A stretch of 64,000 nucleotides of DNA from assembly GCA_964561475.1 (NCBI GenBank), contig CAZLPU010000017.1:1-64000 (forward strand), given 5' to 3'. Every line of letters begins with the position of its first letter. The stretch's first letter is position 1. Shown here one piece after another: positions 37,853 to 46,699 of the stretch. This DNA comes from CAYUYV01 sp964561475. Its GTDB lineage: Bacteria; Pseudomonadota; Alphaproteobacteria; JAJFIK01. Under the pieces are notes generated by a model that was not told where the DNA came from, ran no database searches, and saw only the letters and a list, made by a program, of their open reading frames with translations. The position numbers were made by a program, and so were the translations under genes.

Positions 37853-38778
37853 GCGGCGCAATGGCTGGCACGGACACGAACAAGACTGGAACTGGGATTG
37901 GGACTGGGACTGAAGCCCGGGTGGTCGCATTCCAGGGCGAGCCCGGGGCCTATTCCCATCTGGCGTGCCAGACCTTTTTGCCCGGTGACACGGCCCTGCC
38001 CTGCGCCACCTTCGAGGACGCCTTCCAGGCCATCGCGGAAGGCCGGGCTGATCTGGGCATGATCCCGGTGGAGAATTCCCTGGCGGGCCGGGTGGCCGAC
38101 ATCCATCACCTGCTCCCGGAAGCCGATGTGTTTGCCATCGGCGAGCGGTTTCTGCCGATCCGCCATCAGCTTCTGGCCCCCAAAGGGGCAAGCCTGGAGA
38201 CGGTAAAGTCGGCGTTGAGCCACCCCATGGCCCTCGGGCAGTGCCGGGTGAGCCTGCGCGGCATGGGCCTCAAGCCCGTGGTCGTGGCCGATACCGCCGG
38301 TGCCGCGCGCATGGTGGCCGATGCGGGCGACCCCACCCAGGCGGCGGTGGCCTCGGCCCTCGCGGCGGAAATTCACGGTCTGAACATTCTGTCAGCGGAT
38401 ATTCACGATGAGGAACACAACACGACCCGGTTCCTCGTCCTGTCCAGGGAGCGTTCGGATGCGCGGCTTTCCTCCGGGCCGGTGATCACCAGCTTCCTGT
38501 TCCGGGTGCGCAATGTGCCTGCCGCTCTCTACAAGGCCATGGGCGGGTTCGCCACCAATGGCGTGAACATGACCAAGCTGGAGAGCTACCAGCTCGACGG
38601 GTCCTTCCGGGCGACCCAGTTCTATGCGGACATCGAAGGCCATCCCGATGATCGCTCTGTGCGCCTTGCTTTGGAGGAGTTGCACTTCTTCTCCAGCCAT
38701 CTGCGCATCATTGGCACCTATCCGGCCGACCCCTTTCGGCGCAATCTGAAAGACGCTGGAACCATCCTGTCCGCCTGA
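37849..38778 (+). CDS. pheA: Prephenate dehydratase
   Basis: 309 residues. The catalytic domain (~25-205) shows FQGEPGAYSHLA, GMIPVENSLAGRV and the catalytic Thr in HNTTRFLVL; the ACT domain (~215-290) has ALYKAMGGFATNGVNMTKLES for phenylalanine feedback. It converts prephenate to phenylpyruvate. There is no chorismate mutase domain. The first ~23 residues are an extra leader that includes TGTGIGTGT from a 6-bp repeat. The stop codon lies in the loop of a perfect 6-bp hairpin (TCCGCC-TGA-GGCGGA, 38770-38784). Confidence 0.95.
   Translation: MSGAMAGTDTNKTGTGIGTGTEARVVAFQGEPGAYSHLACQTFLPGDTALPCATFEDAFQAIAEGRADLGMIPVENSLAGRVADIHHLLPEADVFAIGERFLPIRHQLLAPKGASLETVKSALSHPMALGQCRVSLRGMGLKPVVVADTAGAARMVADAGDPTQAAVASALAAEIHGLNILSADIHDEEHNTTRFLVLSRERSDARLSSGPVITSFLFRVRNVPAALYKAMGGFATNGVNMTKLESYQLDGSFRATQFYADIEGHPDDRSVRLALEELHFFSSHLRIIGTYPADPFRRNLKDAGTILSA
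37885..37914 (+). repeat. 6-bp tandem repeat in the 5' end of pheA
   Basis: Five in-frame hexamers (ACTGGA, ACTGGG, ATTGGG, ACTGGG, ACTGAA) encode a Thr-Gly run ahead of the PheA catalytic domain. Confidence 0.85.
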
Positions 38779-38971
38779 GGCGGATTGACCGCAGTGGCTG
38801 CCCGTCCCTGAGTTTCCGGCAATGGTACCGAGAGCCCTTAAATATCGGGACCGGAGCCGCTCTTGCGCTGAAGGGGCGGCGCGAGGGCTGTGACCGGGCC
38901 TTGGCTGATGGTGCCGCGTTCTTGGACCTTACCTGCCTTGGTCCAGTGGCTCGTCCGTGGAAGGAATGACA

Positions 38972-40141
38972 ATGACGGATCTCTCCGATCTTCAGGATCC
39001 GGCGACGTTGTTACGCCGGCTGATTGCCGCACCCAGTGTCACACCCGATGATGCCGGCGCGCTCGATGCATTGAAAGCCATGCTGACCCCCTTGGGGTTT
39101 GCGTGCACGGATCTGCCCTTCGGCGGTGAAGGGCGGCCGGTCATCCAGAACCTCTATGCCCGGTCAGCAGGGGAGGGACGGTGTCTGGCGTTTGCGGGGC
39201 ATACGGATGTGGTGCCGCCCGGTGATGTCGACGCCTGGACCAGCGGCCCCTTCACAGGGGAGATCCATGACGGGGTGCTGTTCGGGCGCGGGGCCGTGGA
39301 CATGAAGGGCGCCATTGCCTGTTTCACTGCGGCCCTCGCCCGGATCCATGCCGAGACCGGCACCTTGCCCGGACCGGTGGCCTATATCGTCACCGGCGAC
39401 GAGGAAGGTCCGGCGGTGGACGGCACTGCACGGATGGTGGCGTGGCTGAGGGAGCGGCGGGAGCGGATCGACCATTGCCTGCTCGGTGAGCCCACCAACC
39501 CCACCACCCTTGGCGAAATGATCAAGATCGGCCGGCGGGGCAGTTTCAGCGCCACCATAACCGTGCATGGCCGTCAGGGTCATGTGGCATATCCTCATAA
39601 TGCGGATAATCCCATACCCTATCTCGTGGAGATCCTCTCCCGGCTGAGTGCCTGGCATCTGGATGACGGCACCGCCCATTTCGGACCGAGCAGCCTCCAG
39701 ATCACCACGGTGGATGTGGGCAACCCGGCCACGAATGTGATCCCGTCCAGGGCATCCGCCCGGTTCAATATCCGCTTCAACGACTCGCATGATTTCGACA
39801 GCCTACGGAAGACCGTGCAGCAGGTGTGTTCCGAGGTGGCTGGCGAGCGGGCACGGATTGAAACAATCGACAGCGCCATGGCTTTCGTCACGGAGCCGGG
39901 GCCGTTTACGGAGCTTGTGTCCAATGCCGTGGTTGCTGAGACGGGGCGCACCCCGGACCTGTCGACCACAGGGGGCACGTCCGATGCCCGTTTCCTGAAA
40001 GACCTCTGCCCCGTGGTGGAGTTCGGCCTTGCAGGCGCGACCATGCACCAGGTCGATGAGCGGGTTCCCCTGGCGGATCTTGAGGCGCTGACCCGCATCT
40101 ATCAAAGGGTCATTTCGGACTATTTCGATGCTGATCTTTGA
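38972..40141 (+). CDS. dapE: Succinyl-diaminopimelate desuccinylase
   Basis: 389 residues. M20 zinc peptidase fold: AFAGHTDVVPPGD and GRGAVDMKGA give the metal ligands, TGDEEGPAVDGT the catalytic Glu, LLGEPT and the C-terminal GGTSDARF complete the DapE pattern, and the dimerisation domain has RQGHVAYPH. It makes LL-diaminopimelate for lysine and peptidoglycan. ATG at 38972 follows GGAAGGA. Convergent with truA, 14 bp apart. Confidence 0.95.
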   Translation: MTDLSDLQDPATLLRRLIAAPSVTPDDAGALDALKAMLTPLGFACTDLPFGGEGRPVIQNLYARSAGEGRCLAFAGHTDVVPPGDVDAWTSGPFTGEIHDGVLFGRGAVDMKGAIACFTAALARIHAETGTLPGPVAYIVTGDEEGPAVDGTARMVAWLRERRERIDHCLLGEPTNPTTLGEMIKIGRRGSFSATITVHGRQGHVAYPHNADNPIPYLVEILSRLSAWHLDDGTAHFGPSSLQITTVDVGNPATNVIPSRASARFNIRFNDSHDFDSLRKTVQQVCSEVAGERARIETIDSAMAFVTEPGPFTELVSNAVVAETGRTPDLSTTGGTSDARFLKDLCPVVEFGLAGATMHQVDERVPLADLEALTRIYQRVISDYFDADL

Positions 40142-40155
40142 TGTGGCTTGAGCCG

Positions 40156-40923
40156 CTACGCCCTTTGCGGGTTTTCTTCCTGGGGATAATCGACCCGGGT
40201 CAGGTAGAGGCCGTGGGGCGGGGCCACCGGGCCGCAGGCTGCCCGGTCCGCGGCTTGGAGGGCGGCGCGCAGGTCATCCGCACACCACTTGCCGTCTCCC
40301 ACAAGTTTGAGACTGCCCGCCACGGAGCGGACCTGATTGTGGAGAAACGACCGGGCGCTGACGGTGATATGGATCTCGTCCCCCATGGGGGCCACCTGAA
40401 TGGCATCGATGGTCCGAACCGGTGATTTGGCCTGGCACTGGACTGCCCTGAAGGTGGTGAAGTCGTGGCGGCCAACCAGCACCTGTGCCGCATCATGCAT
40501 GGCTTCCGGGTCGAGAGGCTGGGGCACACCCCAGACCTGGCCCCGTGTGAGGGTCAGGGGCGCCCGCCGGCTGGCAATTCGGTAGAGATAATGGCGCTGA
40601 ACCGCATCGAAACGCGCATTGAAATCGGGTCTGGCCGTTTCCGATGTCACGATCGCGACCGGCCGGGGCCGCAGATGGGCATTGACCGCATCGCGCACCG
40701 TGTCCGGGGTCGTGTCCTTGGCCAGATCCACATGAATGACCTGCCCGAGAGCATGGACACCGGTATCCGTGCGCCCGGCGGCATGGACCGTGACCTGTTC
40801 GCCGCAGAATTTATGGATGGCCTCCTCGATGGCCGCCTGAACCGACGGACCATTGTCCTGGCGCTGCCAGCCCACGAAGGGACTGCCGTCATATTCCACG
40901 GTGAGTTTGTAGCGGGTGGTCAC
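40156..40923 (-). CDS. truA: tRNA pseudouridine(38-40) synthase TruA
   Basis: 255 residues. The catalytic Asp lies in AGRTDTGVHALGQ; YDGSPFVGWQRQ and SARSFLHNQVR are further TruA signatures. It isomerises U38-U40 in tRNA anticodon stems. GTG at 40923 is chosen: it begins the conserved TTRYKLTVEYDG and follows AGGGAGCAGGG. It lies 23 bp downstream of fmt in a def-fmt-truA operon. Confidence 0.94.
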   Translation of the reverse strand: MTTRYKLTVEYDGSPFVGWQRQDNGPSVQAAIEEAIHKFCGEQVTVHAAGRTDTGVHALGQVIHVDLAKDTTPDTVRDAVNAHLRPRPVAIVTSETARPDFNARFDAVQRHYLYRIASRRAPLTLTRGQVWGVPQPLDPEAMHDAAQVLVGRHDFTTFRAVQCQAKSPVRTIDAIQVAPMGDEIHITVSARSFLHNQVRSVAGSLKLVGDGKWCADDLRAALQAADRAACGPVAPPHGLYLTRVDYPQEENPQRA

Positions 40924-40946
40924 GGCGCCCTGCTCCCTGGCGCCTG

Positions 40947-41879
40947 CTATTGCATCCGGGCGCCCGGGGGGAGGGTGTAGCCCCGGAGGAATGCATCCGC
41001 CGCGCAAGGACCCTTGCCCGCTTTCTGGACCTCAATAATGTCCAAGGCCCCTTCACCGCAGGCGATCCGCAGGCCCGGTCCGATCATGGCTCCCGGTTCG
41101 CCGCTGCCCTCGGCGAGTTCGGCGTTGAGAATTTTTATCCGCGCGGGCTGAGCCCCTTCGCAAGGTGCCTCGAACCACGCTCCAGGGGCGGGCGCCATGG
41201 CGCGGATCAGCCGGTCGATCTCCACATTGCTGCGGCTCCAGTCGATCCGGCATTCATCTTTATGAATTTTCTCCGCGTAGGTGACCCCATCCGCCGGTTG
41301 GGGCGTGGCCTCAAGGGCGCCCCGCTCCAGTGCCGGAAGAGCCCGGGTGATCAGGGACGCGCTGATGGCGGAAAGCCGGTCATGCAGTTCTCCCGCCGTG
41401 GTCCGCGGGCCGATGGGGGTGCGCTCCGCAAGGAGGACCGGCCCGGTGTCGAGCCCTTTTTCCATCTGCATCACCATCACGCCGGTTTCCATGTCCCCCG
41501 CCATGATGGCCCGCTGAATGGGCGCCGCACCCCGCCAACGGGGCAGCAGGGACGCATGGAGGTTGAGGCAACCGTGCCGGGGAGCCTTGAGGATCGGTTC
41601 CGGCAGGATCAAGCCGTAGGCGACCACCACCGCCACATCCAGATCAAGGGCGGCGAAGGCGTCCTGGTCCGCCGGGTCCTTCAGGCGCTCCGGCGTGCGC
41701 ACCGTGAGACCATGGGTCTCAGCAAAAGCCTGGACGGGAGAGGGCTGCGGCTTCTGGCCGCGACCGGCCGGGCGGGGCGGTTGGGCATAGACCGCCGCGA
41801 CATCGTGTCCGGCGCCCAGCAATTCCGCGAGCACGGGCACTGAAAAGGCCGGCGTGCCCATGAATGCGAGCCTCATCAT
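40947..41879 (-). CDS. fmt: Methionyl-tRNA formyltransferase
   Basis: 310 residues. FMGTPAFSVPVL opens the formyl-transferase domain; the folate-site and catalytic segment NLHASLLPRWRGAAPIQ (Asn, His) and the Asp in MEKGLDTGPVL follow. The C-terminal OB-like domain binds tRNA. It formylates initiator Met-tRNA. Two start ATGs at 41879 and 41876 are both possible. It is followed by truA and preceded by def. Confidence 0.96.
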   Translation of the reverse strand: MMRLAFMGTPAFSVPVLAELLGAGHDVAAVYAQPPRPAGRGQKPQPSPVQAFAETHGLTVRTPERLKDPADQDAFAALDLDVAVVVAYGLILPEPILKAPRHGCLNLHASLLPRWRGAAPIQRAIMAGDMETGVMVMQMEKGLDTGPVLLAERTPIGPRTTAGELHDRLSAISASLITRALPALERGALEATPQPADGVTYAEKIHKDECRIDWSRSNVEIDRLIRAMAPAPGAWFEAPCEGAQPARIKILNAELAEGSGEPGAMIGPGLRIACGEGALDIIEVQKAGKGPCAADAFLRGYTLPPGARMQ

Positions 41880-41917
41880 GGGGTGTCCTCCTGGAAATGC
41901 CTCGGGTTCGCGGCCGC

Positions 41918-42433
41918 TCAGCCTTCGCGCTGGCGTTTCAGCTTTTGCATCTTGCGCACGACCATGGAGCGCTTGAGCTTGGACAGGTGATCAATGAACA
42001 GCACGCCGTTGAGATGGTCGATCTCGTGCTGGAGGCAGACCGACAACAGGCCATCCGCCTCGATTTCCTGGGGTCTGCCATCCCGGTCGAGATAGCGCGC
42101 CCCTACTCTGGCCGGGCGCACCACCTTCTCGTAGACATCCGGAATGGAGAGACAGCCTTCCTCATAGGAGCGGGTCTCTTCCGATTGCCAGGTGATTTCG
42201 GGGTTGATGAACACCTGCGGCTGAGGGTCCTCACCCTCGCGTGCAAGGTCCATTACCACCACTCGTTTGAGGACGCCGATTTGGCATGCGGCGAGGCCGA
42301 TGCCGTTCGCAGCGTGCATCGTGTGCAACATTTCATCGGCTAAATCCCGGATTTCTGTGTCAACCCCTTCGACTGGGTTACAAACCTGCTTGAGGCGAGG
42401 GTCCGGGACGTGGATAATCATGTGCGCGGTCAT
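41918..42433 (-). CDS. def: Peptide deformylase
   Basis: 171 residues. All three motifs are present: GIGLAACQIG, EEGCLSIP with the metal Cys, and QHEIDH with both metal His and the catalytic Glu. It removes formyl groups from nascent proteins. ATG at 42433 gives the standard N-terminus (HMIIHVPDPRLKQ); ATG at 42421 is an alternative. It heads the def-fmt-truA operon, divergent from rmuC. Confidence 0.95.
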   Translation of the reverse strand: MTAHMIIHVPDPRLKQVCNPVEGVDTEIRDLADEMLHTMHAANGIGLAACQIGVLKRVVVMDLAREGEDPQPQVFINPEITWQSEETRSYEEGCLSIPDVYEKVVRPARVGARYLDRDGRPQEIEADGLLSVCLQHEIDHLNGVLFIDHLSKLKRSMVVRKMQKLKRQREG

Positions 42434-42583
42434 GATCGCGAGATACGCATTCGCCGCAATCTGGTCAAGGTTCAGCGGCGTATCGAGTGATATAGTGTGG
42501 GGGGCCGGGGTTCTCCCGTCACACGCTTCGTTTGATCGACAGGTTTGATAGACGATATCAGCGGACAAGAAAGGAACGACCCG

Positions 42584-45151
42584 ATGGGAGTCTGGGTGTT
42601 GGCAGCCGCAATTATATTGGCGGGCGGGATCATTGCGGGGGTCATCGCGCTACGTGTGCGCCGTGATCCTTCTGAGCATGAACTCGAAGGAAAGCGCGTG
42701 CAGGAAATGCGCGCCGATAATCTCGAACAGAGCGTTGCAAACCTGATGTCCTCCCAGTCTGAGCTGGCAGGTCGTCTTGGTCAGCTCGCTGAAGCGCAGA
42801 CGCGCAGCCAGGCCGGCATGATGAAGGCCCTGGAAGAGCGTCTGGACGCTGTGAAGCTCTACATGGGCCGCAGCCTGACCGAGCAGACGGACCGGACGTC
42901 TCAGACCCTGCACCAGCTGCAGACCCGTCTGAGCCTTATCGACGAAGCTCAGAAAAACATCACGTCCCTCTCCGGCGACGTGAACTCTCTCCAGGACATG
43001 CTGACCGGTTCCAAGAGCCGCGGTCTGTTCGGTGAGCTGCAGATGCAGGATCTGGTCACCACCAGCCTTCCCCCGTCCGCGTACAGCTTCAACAAGCTGC
43101 TGCCGAACGGTCGTACGGCTGACTGCCTGATCGAGCTGCCCAATCCTCCGGGCCCGATCGTGATCGACTCCAAGTTCCCGCTGGACACGTTCCATGCGCT
43201 GCGGGAAGCCAAGGATGATGCGACCCGCCGTCAGGCCGAGCGCAGCTTCCGTAACGCCGTGCTCAAGCACGTGGTCGACATTGCCGAGCGGTTCATCATC
43301 GCCGGTGACACGGCAGAGTCCGCTCTGATGTTCCTGCCTTCCGAGGCTGTGTACGCTGAGTTGCACTCCAACTTCCCCGACGTGGTCGAGAAGAGCTTCC
43401 GCGCCCGGGTTTGGATCGTGTCTCCGACTACGATGATGGCGACCCTGAACACCATTCGCGGTGTGCTCAAGGACGCTCAAATGCGCGAACAGGCTCAGGT
43501 CATCCATAAAGAAACCGGCCTGATGCTCGACGATGTGAGCCGTCTGCAAAAGCGGGTCCTGAACCTGCAGGCCCACTTCGGTCAGACCGAAAAGGACGTC
43601 CGGGAGATCCTCATCGCGGCCGACAAGATCGCCCGCCGCGCCGAGCGTATCGAGGAAGTCCAGATCGGCAGCGACGACGCACCGGCTGCAATCCGCACCG
43701 TCCAGCCTGCCGCCATCGACCGGCCGACCGCTCCGGGCGCCGTGCTTGGGTCCGCCAAGATTGAGGCTCCCAAGACCGTCACGCCGGCTCCGGTTGCACC
43801 GCGTCCCGTGGCTGCGGTCAGCAAGCCTGCCGTTCCGCCCCATGCGACCCTGAAGCCTGCCATGCCGATCGCTCCGGCTGCTCCGGTTCGCCCGGCTGCA
43901 CCGCAGATGGCTCCCATGGCAAAGCCCGCCATGGCCGCTGCTCCGGCTCAGAAGACCGCCGCTGTGAAGGCTCCGACCCCGGTCAAGCCTGCCGTGACGG
44001 CTCCGAAAGCCGCTGACAAGCGGGACCCGGCTTCTGTGTGGGCTGGCCTGTGGCTTTCCGCCATGACCGGCAAGCCCGCTGGCGACCAGGCCTCCAAGGC
44101 TCCGGTGGCTCCCAAGGCGCCTGTCGCGCCGAAGGCTCCCCAGGCTCCGAAAGTGCCCAACGCTTTCGTGCCCACCAGCCCTCTGAAGATGAGCGCACCG
44201 AAGGCTCCGGTTGCTCCGAAGATGGCTCCGATCGCTCCGAAGCCGGCCCAGAAGCCGACTCCGATCGTCCCGACTGCCGCTGCCGTCAGCTTTGCTGACA
44301 TCGCGGAAGATCTGGCCGAATTCGGTGTGCCCCTGGCTCCCCTGGCATTCGACAGCGATTTCGCGTCCAAGCAGCTGAAGCCGGAAGCGCCGAAGGCGCC
44401 GACTGCTCCCCAGGCTCCGAAGCCCCTCATGGCTCCGAAGCCGATTGCTCCGGTCACTCCGAAGGCTCCTGTGGCGCCCAAGGCACCGGTTGCTCCAAAG
44501 CCGATCGTTGCTCCGGGCTTCATGCCCCTGGCCGGTACTGCTCAGCCTAAGACCACTGGCACCTTCGCCAAGCCTGCTCCGGCTAAGCCTGCCACGCCGT
44601 TTGCACCGTTCGCTCCGGTCAAGCCTGTGGCACCGGCCAAGCCTGCCTCTGCGGCTCCTGTCGCTCCGGCAAAGCCGACGGCAGCTTCCCTGAACCCGTT
44701 CCTGACCCCGGCAATGCCGCCGAAGCCTGCAACACCTGCAGCTCCGGCCAAGCCTGCCGCTGCTCAGCCGGGCCGGGTTGACCTGCCGAAGGTTGGCTCT
44801 CCGTTCCCGCCGATCGCTCCGGCTCCTGTGAAGCCCGCCGCTCCCGCGGCTCCGGCTTCCACTCAGGCACCGCAGACGACGGCTGCCAAGCCCCTCGGCG
44901 GTCACGGCCATGCCATCTACTTCCCGGCCATGAGCCTCGCGCCGAAAAAGGCCGAAGCACCGAAGGCACCGGCTTCCAGCCACCCGCTGAAGCCCACCGC
45001 CAGCGCTGCCAAGCCTGAGACCCCGGCACCCTATGCCGCCAAGACCACTCAGGAAGCCGAGAAGCGCGCCGCCGCTGACTCTTCCATTCCTGACGAACTC
45101 GACTTCGACATCGAGTTTGATGATCGGCCAACCATCTGGCCTCTGGTCTAA
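42584..45151 (+). CDS. rmuC: RmuC-family DNA recombination protein with giant Ala/Pro/Lys tail
   Basis: 855 residues; typical RmuC is roughly 400-500. TM anchor (2-23), coiled coil (~30-120), then the RmuC domain to ~365: LFGELQMQDLVTTSLP, GRTADCLIELPNPPGPIVIDSKFPLD, FLPSEAVYAELHSNFPDVV, WIVSPTTMMATLNTIR. RmuC is a PD-(D/E)XK-like protein that limits inversions; the DSK fits its active site. The remaining ~470 residues are KAPxAP-like with three non-repetitive islands (VWAGLWLSAMTG, VSFADIAEDLAEFGVPLA, C-terminal DELDFDIEFDDRP). Codons in this gene favour GCT and CGT more than neighbours. ATG at 42584 follows AAAGGAA. Confidence 0.9.
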   Translation: MGVWVLAAAIILAGGIIAGVIALRVRRDPSEHELEGKRVQEMRADNLEQSVANLMSSQSELAGRLGQLAEAQTRSQAGMMKALEERLDAVKLYMGRSLTEQTDRTSQTLHQLQTRLSLIDEAQKNITSLSGDVNSLQDMLTGSKSRGLFGELQMQDLVTTSLPPSAYSFNKLLPNGRTADCLIELPNPPGPIVIDSKFPLDTFHALREAKDDATRRQAERSFRNAVLKHVVDIAERFIIAGDTAESALMFLPSEAVYAELHSNFPDVVEKSFRARVWIVSPTTMMATLNTIRGVLKDAQMREQAQVIHKETGLMLDDVSRLQKRVLNLQAHFGQTEKDVREILIAADKIARRAERIEEVQIGSDDAPAAIRTVQPAAIDRPTAPGAVLGSAKIEAPKTVTPAPVAPRPVAAVSKPAVPPHATLKPAMPIAPAAPVRPAAPQMAPMAKPAMAAAPAQKTAAVKAPTPVKPAVTAPKAADKRDPASVWAGLWLSAMTGKPAGDQASKAPVAPKAPVAPKAPQAPKVPNAFVPTSPLKMSAPKAPVAPKMAPIAPKPAQKPTPIVPTAAAVSFADIAEDLAEFGVPLAPLAFDSDFASKQLKPEAPKAPTAPQAPKPLMAPKPIAPVTPKAPVAPKAPVAPKPIVAPGFMPLAGTAQPKTTGTFAKPAPAKPATPFAPFAPVKPVAPAKPASAAPVAPAKPTAASLNPFLTPAMPPKPATPAAPAKPAAAQPGRVDLPKVGSPFPPIAPAPVKPAAPAAPASTQAPQTTAAKPLGGHGHAIYFPAMSLAPKKAEAPKAPASSHPLKPTASAAKPETPAPYAAKTTQEAEKRAAADSSIPDELDFDIEFDDRPTIWPLV

Positions 45152-45174
45152 GGCAAAGACCTTAAGAAAATGAG

Positions 45175-45201
45175 AAAGGGAGGCTTCGGCCTCCCTTTTT
45201 T
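45175..45201 (+). terminator. Intrinsic terminator of rmuC
   Basis: A perfect 10-bp stem (AAAGGGAGGC / GCCTCCCTTT) with a stable TTCG tetraloop and a T-run, 24 bp past the rmuC stop. Confidence 0.96.
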
Positions 45202-45259
45202 GTTGGGCTTGTCGCGATTGTCGGTGGGGCGGCGCGCCGGGTTGTCCCCGCCAGCAAGC

Positions 45260-45313
45260 CCAGTCCCCAAGCCCCCCTCCAGTCCCCAGGAGCCCCCCAG
45301 TCCCCAAGAGCCA
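45260..45313. repeat. 18/19-bp tandem repeat, 3 units
   Basis: Three units beginning CCAGTCCCCA (45260, 45279, 45297) lie in the spacer between the rmuC terminator and the recR stop. The second and third share AGAGCC-like ends. Confidence 0.82.
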
Positions 45314-45398
45314 CAAAGGCCTGCGGCGACGCGGGCCTGGCGGCACAGATCGGCGGCGCAGAACGTCTTCGGTCAGATTTTTGTGAAAAAGGCAGGCG

Positions 45399-45995
45399 TC
45401 AGTCCAGGGACCGGCGGGCCTTGAGGGCAGCGGCAAGGGTGCCGTCATCCAGGAAATCCAGGTCGCCGCCCACGGGCACACCATGGGCGAGGCGGGTGAG
45501 CCGAACATGGCAGGCCTCGAGGCGCTCGGTGAGATAATGGACGGTCGTCTGCCCGTCCACCGTGGCGTCCAGGGCGATGATGACTTCCGTCACCGCGGAA
45601 TCCCGGGCCCGGTCCACGAGACCGCCAATGGCAAGATCCTCCGGCCGGACCCCATCCAGGGCGGACAGGGTGCCGCCAAGCACGTGATACCGTCCCGTAA
45701 AAGAGCCGCCCCGCTCAAAAGCCCAGATATCGCTGACCTGCTCCACCACGCACAGCACCGCCGGATCCCGATCCGGATCCACGCAGATGCGGCAGGGATC
45801 CGTAGCGTCGACGGACCCGCACACGCTGCACGTCTTGATGGTGTCCCGGGCCGCGGCCAGGGCTTCGGCCAGGGGGGCAAGGGCAGCGTCCCGGTTGGTG
45901 ATCAAATGCAGCGCGGCCCGGCGGGCCGAGCGGGGGCCGAACCCCGGCAGCTTGGCCAGAAGCTTGATCACCCGGTCGATTTCAGGTCCGCCCAT
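45399..45995 (-). CDS. recR: Recombination protein RecR
   Basis: 198 residues, the standard size. Helix-hairpin-helix LAKLPGFGPRSARRAALHL, four-Cys zinc finger CSVCGSVDATDPCRIC, then a Toprim domain (LCVVEQVSDIWAFE, VIIALDATVDGQTT) and the terminal Walker-B-like segment. It acts with RecF/RecO in loading RecA at gaps. Last gene of the dnaX-ybaB-recR group, but separated from ybaB by a 348-bp gap, longer than usual. Confidence 0.96.
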   Translation of the reverse strand: MGGPEIDRVIKLLAKLPGFGPRSARRAALHLITNRDAALAPLAEALAAARDTIKTCSVCGSVDATDPCRICVDPDRDPAVLCVVEQVSDIWAFERGGSFTGRYHVLGGTLSALDGVRPEDLAIGGLVDRARDSAVTEVIIALDATVDGQTTVHYLTERLEACHVRLTRLAHGVPVGGDLDFLDDGTLAAALKARRSLD

Positions 45996-46343
45996 GGTCT
46001 CTCACACCTTGTTCCCGTGTCCGGACCGGTTGTGCTCGCCCCGTTCCCGAAGCCCGCACCGGCGACGAGACCTCCGCCGAACCGGTCCGCTTGCCCAATC
46101 ATATAGTGCTTCGGATCGCGGTTGACGCCCGTTCGCAAGGGGAGCGCGGGGCGGACGCTGAGGGCGAGGGGGAAGTTGAGGGCGAGGGGAACTGAGGCTC
46201 GGCGCAACACCGTCCGTCATCCTTTCACGGATCAGTGACCCGCCACCGCCGGACTGTCGCAGCAACCCATGACACTGTCCTGGCCGGGATTCGGCGAGCC
46301 ATGGCCATGCCGAACCTAAACACAACAGCAAATTTGTCCGCAC
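45996..46343. other. 348-bp spacer between ybaB and recR
   Basis: No gene is seen. It contains an imperfect tandem repeat at 46159-46197 (TGAGGGCGAGGGG units, 18 then 16 bp). In most relatives ybaB and recR are nearly adjacent, so this is an expanded spacer and recR may need its own promoter. Confidence 0.5.
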
Positions 46344-46667
46344 TCAGAACGGAAGTTTGAAACCCGGCGGCAGGGGCATACCGCCGGTCAGATCCGCCAT
46401 GGCTTCCTTGGTCTTGGTTTCGATGCGGGCTTTGGCGTCACCATGGGCGGCGATGATGAGATCTTCGAGCATGTCCGCCTCATCGGCTTTCAGCAGGGAC
46501 GGATCGATCTTGATGCCTTTCAGGGCGCCTTTGCCGCTCATGGTCACGGTCACCATGCCGCCGCCGCTCGTGCCTTCGATGGTGGTCTCTTCAAGCTCCC
46601 GCTGCATGTCCTCCATCTTGGACTGCATTTCCTTGGCTTGTTTGAGCATGTTCCCGAGATTTTTCAT
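46344..46667 (-). CDS. YbaB/EbfC family nucleoid-associated protein
   Basis: 107 residues. MKNLGNMLKQAKEMQSKMEDMQREL gives the N-terminal helix; GGGMVTVTMSGKGALKGIKIDPSLL the beta core. Forms dimers that bind DNA; partner of the dnaX-recR replication/repair unit. 32 bp downstream of dnaX. Confidence 0.94.
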   Translation of the reverse strand: MKNLGNMLKQAKEMQSKMEDMQRELEETTIEGTSGGGMVTVTMSGKGALKGIKIDPSLLKADEADMLEDLIIAAHGDAKARIETKTKEAMADLTGGMPLPPGFKLPF

Positions 46668-46699
46668 GGCGATTGGTCCCGCTTTGTTTGTGTCATGGT

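Noticed and set aside
42650..45508. A 952-codon Arg/Ser-rich frame antisense to rmuC
   Set aside because: It is the complement of the Ala/Pro/Lys codon repeats and crosses the rmuC terminator.
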